Below are positions 61,301 to 64,000 of a stretch of DNA of 64,000 nt, in pieces; position 1 is the stretch's first letter, and the number at the start of each line of letters is the position of its first letter. Origin of the DNA: Atopsyche davidsoni (Eukaryota > Arthropoda > Insecta > Trichoptera > Hydrobiosidae); NCBI GenBank assembly GCA_022113835.1, contig JAILWY010000009.1, positions 6,424,001 through 6,488,000 of the forward strand, written 5' to 3'. The position numbers and the translations under genes were made by a program. Below the pieces are notes generated by a model. That model was not told the origin of the DNA. It searched no databases and worked only from the letters and a program-made list of their open reading frames with translations.

Positions 61301-64000
61301 TGAAGTCGCTCGCTTGATATTAGTATCAACTATACATGTTTTTAATATATTTATTAAATACAAGTTTATCGTCAGATCGAAAAACATATTTCATTATGCA
61401 CGCTTCCACCTGTGGTCAAACAATTAGGCGTGTAAATGTATTATCACGAAGGAAGCCATTTGGCACAGGTGCTATGATTAATTCTAGCAACGCCCGGTGG
61501 CTTCAGGCGGGAATCGGACAGGTAACAAATAAAATTTGGACGCTTTTGAATTGGAAAAAATCGGACTAGTGGTAATTATTTAGTGTTAGAACAGCTCGAT
61601 TACCTTCTCTTATAAAATAGTGTAGTTAGAGACTCCTTGTTTAAATAACCTGATCTCGGATGCTCGCTTGCGGAAAAAATATAAAAGAATATATTTTATT
61701 AACGTAATACACGTGACTAAGTACGACAATGCACGATTTGAAATGTTTATTTTATACGAATTTGTATTCGTGCAAGGTTTACGGCCATTTAGAAGTAAAT
61801 TCATTTTTTTGGGTCGACATGTGAGGGACTTGCGGTATTTTCGTACAAAAGGTTCATATTTTATAAGCACGGAGAGCGGAATGCTCCGTTGGTTTGAAAT
61901 AAATTATCGTTTTAATTTTCACAGGAATGCGACACGATAATTCTCAAAGAAATTCGCTTAAATTTTAATTAAAAACCACGAATAATTAAACCTAATTGTT
62001 CTGTTAAAGAGACATTTTTCTATGACCAAAATTTTAAAATCTCCGCTTATACCTAATTAAATAATAAAAATGGGCTACAATATAGATTTACAAAACCTTT
62101 TTAATAACCTGTCTAATTTTTTTTAAACATTTTTTCGTGACATTGAAATTTGTATGAAAATTTTACTTTTGAAATCCCCCTTTGATATTTTGTATATACA
62201 TACATTATTGAAACAATTCTGTAGAAGGCTTTTCAATTACAAATGCAGAGTTATTGATTTAAAAGAAATATATACAAAGAGTACACATAAAACGTAAGGT
62301 TCGCTCTAAAAAATTCATCATGTCGCAGGCAGTATTTGACTTGACCTATCTTAGGAACTTAATGCTCTTTTAACGTTTGCAATCGGCGTGTAATTAAAAA
62401 TGTACGTGTAATATACTGTAGACACTTATAAAAAATATTTTTGGTTGAATAATAAAATTTTAGGTAATGGTGTACACGTGCAACGGGAAAAAAATCAAAC
62501 ATCTAGATTGTGACCTGCTGACTTAGTCAACGTGGCTTTGCGACTTAATTTACCCGTTATTTACAAACATCCAACCGATGAACCCATGCCAATTGAGTAT
62601 TCAACGACTTGCCAACACTTCAAAACTTTTTGAAGAGCTATATGTGGTATTTTTTGTTTCGATAAGACATATTTGTTATTTTTAAAAGTTTATTTGTGGT
62701 ATAGCACAAAATTTGCAATCAAACATTAAAATATATTATACTAGTTGACGTCACAAGCTGTAATGTTAGAGATGGTTTCTGAGGCAGGGTAGTAGTTATG
62801 GATGTTAGCTTATCGATCAAATTTAGGCCAGGAGCTTACAGTGTCAAGTGCAGCGATCTGTGATCTGCCTATCAATTTATAACTGTTCTCGGGACTCATC
62901 ACTCCTCATTGATTGCCCGATATGCGAGACACGACGGATGCATTTATTGATTATATCAAATGTTACGCTGTCTAATTACGTGCTATGCAACTTGAAGTAG
63001 AGCCAAGGCTTATGATGATTTAATCATAGGTATTATGTTTGAGGAGACAAGCAGCACTTAGAAGTTATGCAACCAGTTTGAATATAACGACTGCAACGAT
63101 AAACCGATTGTGATTGAATTTTAAAAAAAGATTCATTAAAGCTAATAAAAATACCTTCATTTTAAGTAAGTGTTAATACACTGAATTATATATATGTATA
63201 CAAACATCAAAATATATAATATAATCTAGTTTTTGTAACACATAGATAACTAATATGACCTAAAAAGATTGTATACGAATTTTGACCTATTTCGTGATGT
63301 TTTTCTTCAGTTACACACAGGCATGCATCAAACGTTGGAATGAATAAGACATGAGTTGTGATTCTTTTATGTGCCAGCAAAGTAGCTATCTAAGCAGTTA
63401 ATAGCGTGTCTTGATAATCAAGAAATACGTATTTGATAGCCATGAGAATAAGGTATCTATCAACCGACAACATTGGCGTCTTGTTACATTTTGTTTATTG
63501 AATGTGTATATAAATCCAAAAAGTAATAACACGAAATTTTGGATTAATCTATTTTCGGAATACTCATTATAATGTGGTTAAAATTGCAAATCTTGGGAGA
63601 ATGCTATTTGTGGGTTGATTTATTATATGTAACTGTCTTTATTTTGGGTACGTTCAAGTTATAATTTATCAAGAGTATATAAGTTATGAAATACTTTACT
63701 GAAATGTACGCATATTATGGGCGGAAAAATAATAAGACATTCCAAAAAAAAACACAGCATAATATGTAACATATTAAGTATCTTAATAAAAGTATTTATA
63801 TTAATTTATAAATATTTTTTAACATCCATTAGTACACCTCTTAACTAATTTGTACGACCTAAAATTAATTAAAATAATATGAGTGAAAAACACGAATGAT
63901 TAAGCGAGAAGACAAAATGAAGGCCACTTCCTGCAGCACGCCGCGCCGCCCTGATGGCTTTAATACATATTCAACATAATTGTTTACGCTAATAAGAAAA

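Larger units (their letters stand above)
48831..64000. other. Intergenic region with scattered GC-rich patches
   Basis: I find no gene I can support. AT-rich DNA predominates. GC-rich patches lie near 53,740-54,000, 55,320-55,560, 56,060-56,160, 57,420-57,720, 58,050-58,300, 58,640-58,720, 60,850-60,980 and 61,200-61,290. In several, frames of 60-130 codons are open on both strands without a known motif. A poly-T tract of about 30 bases lies near 55,959-55,987. Two terminal-repeat or palindromic elements are listed separately. Confidence 0.5.

Overview
The window looks like insect nuclear DNA, most likely a lepidopteran. It is AT-rich with short GC-rich patches, its genes are split by GT-AG introns, and it carries mariner and hAT-type transposons and small inverted-repeat elements. 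The insect placement rests on the two recognisable proteins; the order is inference. Two protein-coding genes can be built exon by exon. Most of the other open frames are short and fall in GC-rich patches that stay open on both strands.

Positions 1-8,780 hold no gene I can support, only AT-rich DNA with GC-rich patches. At about 8,787-8,925 there is a G-rich, TATA-containing promoter. From it starts a plus-strand gene of about 26.5 kb (9,008-35,495) with six coding exons. They join in frame to a secreted C-type-lectin-domain protein of 393 residues: a signal peptide, a CTLD with the four canonical cysteines and an Ala/Pro-rich loop insertion, and a Thr/Pro-rich then acidic tail. Its 19.7-kb first intron holds a G-rich 10-bp minisatellite, a small inverted-repeat element, several GC-rich patches that may be regulatory, two long (AT)n tracts and an almost complete mariner (25,296-26,569) with TA target duplications.

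On the minus strand, facing the lectin gene tail to tail, a CCP1/AGTPBP1-like cytosolic carboxypeptidase (tubulin deglutamylase family) runs from about 44.6 kb, or from a tentative 5' exon near 48.6 kb, down to 36,626. Fourteen consecutive exons splice in frame across the armadillo-like region, the N-domain and the first half of the M14 catalytic domain, including the HPGE zinc motif. The visible gene stops at a strong splice donor just after the NVEGVING motif. The rest of the catalytic domain was not found in the 1.1 kb before the lectin gene, so the 3' exons lie inside or beyond the lectin locus, or are lost.

Between 44.88 and 46.83 kb, upstream of the carboxypeptidase exons, two different hAT-type elements lie back to back with three copies of the same 8-bp target, CCTTAAAG. 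A third, orphan hAT end lies at 48,060. Between them are a promoter-like GC-rich patch, a 135-bp direct repeat and 50-bp tandem units. The remaining 49-64 kb is intergenic, with a second copy of the small inverted-repeat element (52,980-53,109), a 26-bp near-palindrome and scattered GC-rich patches.
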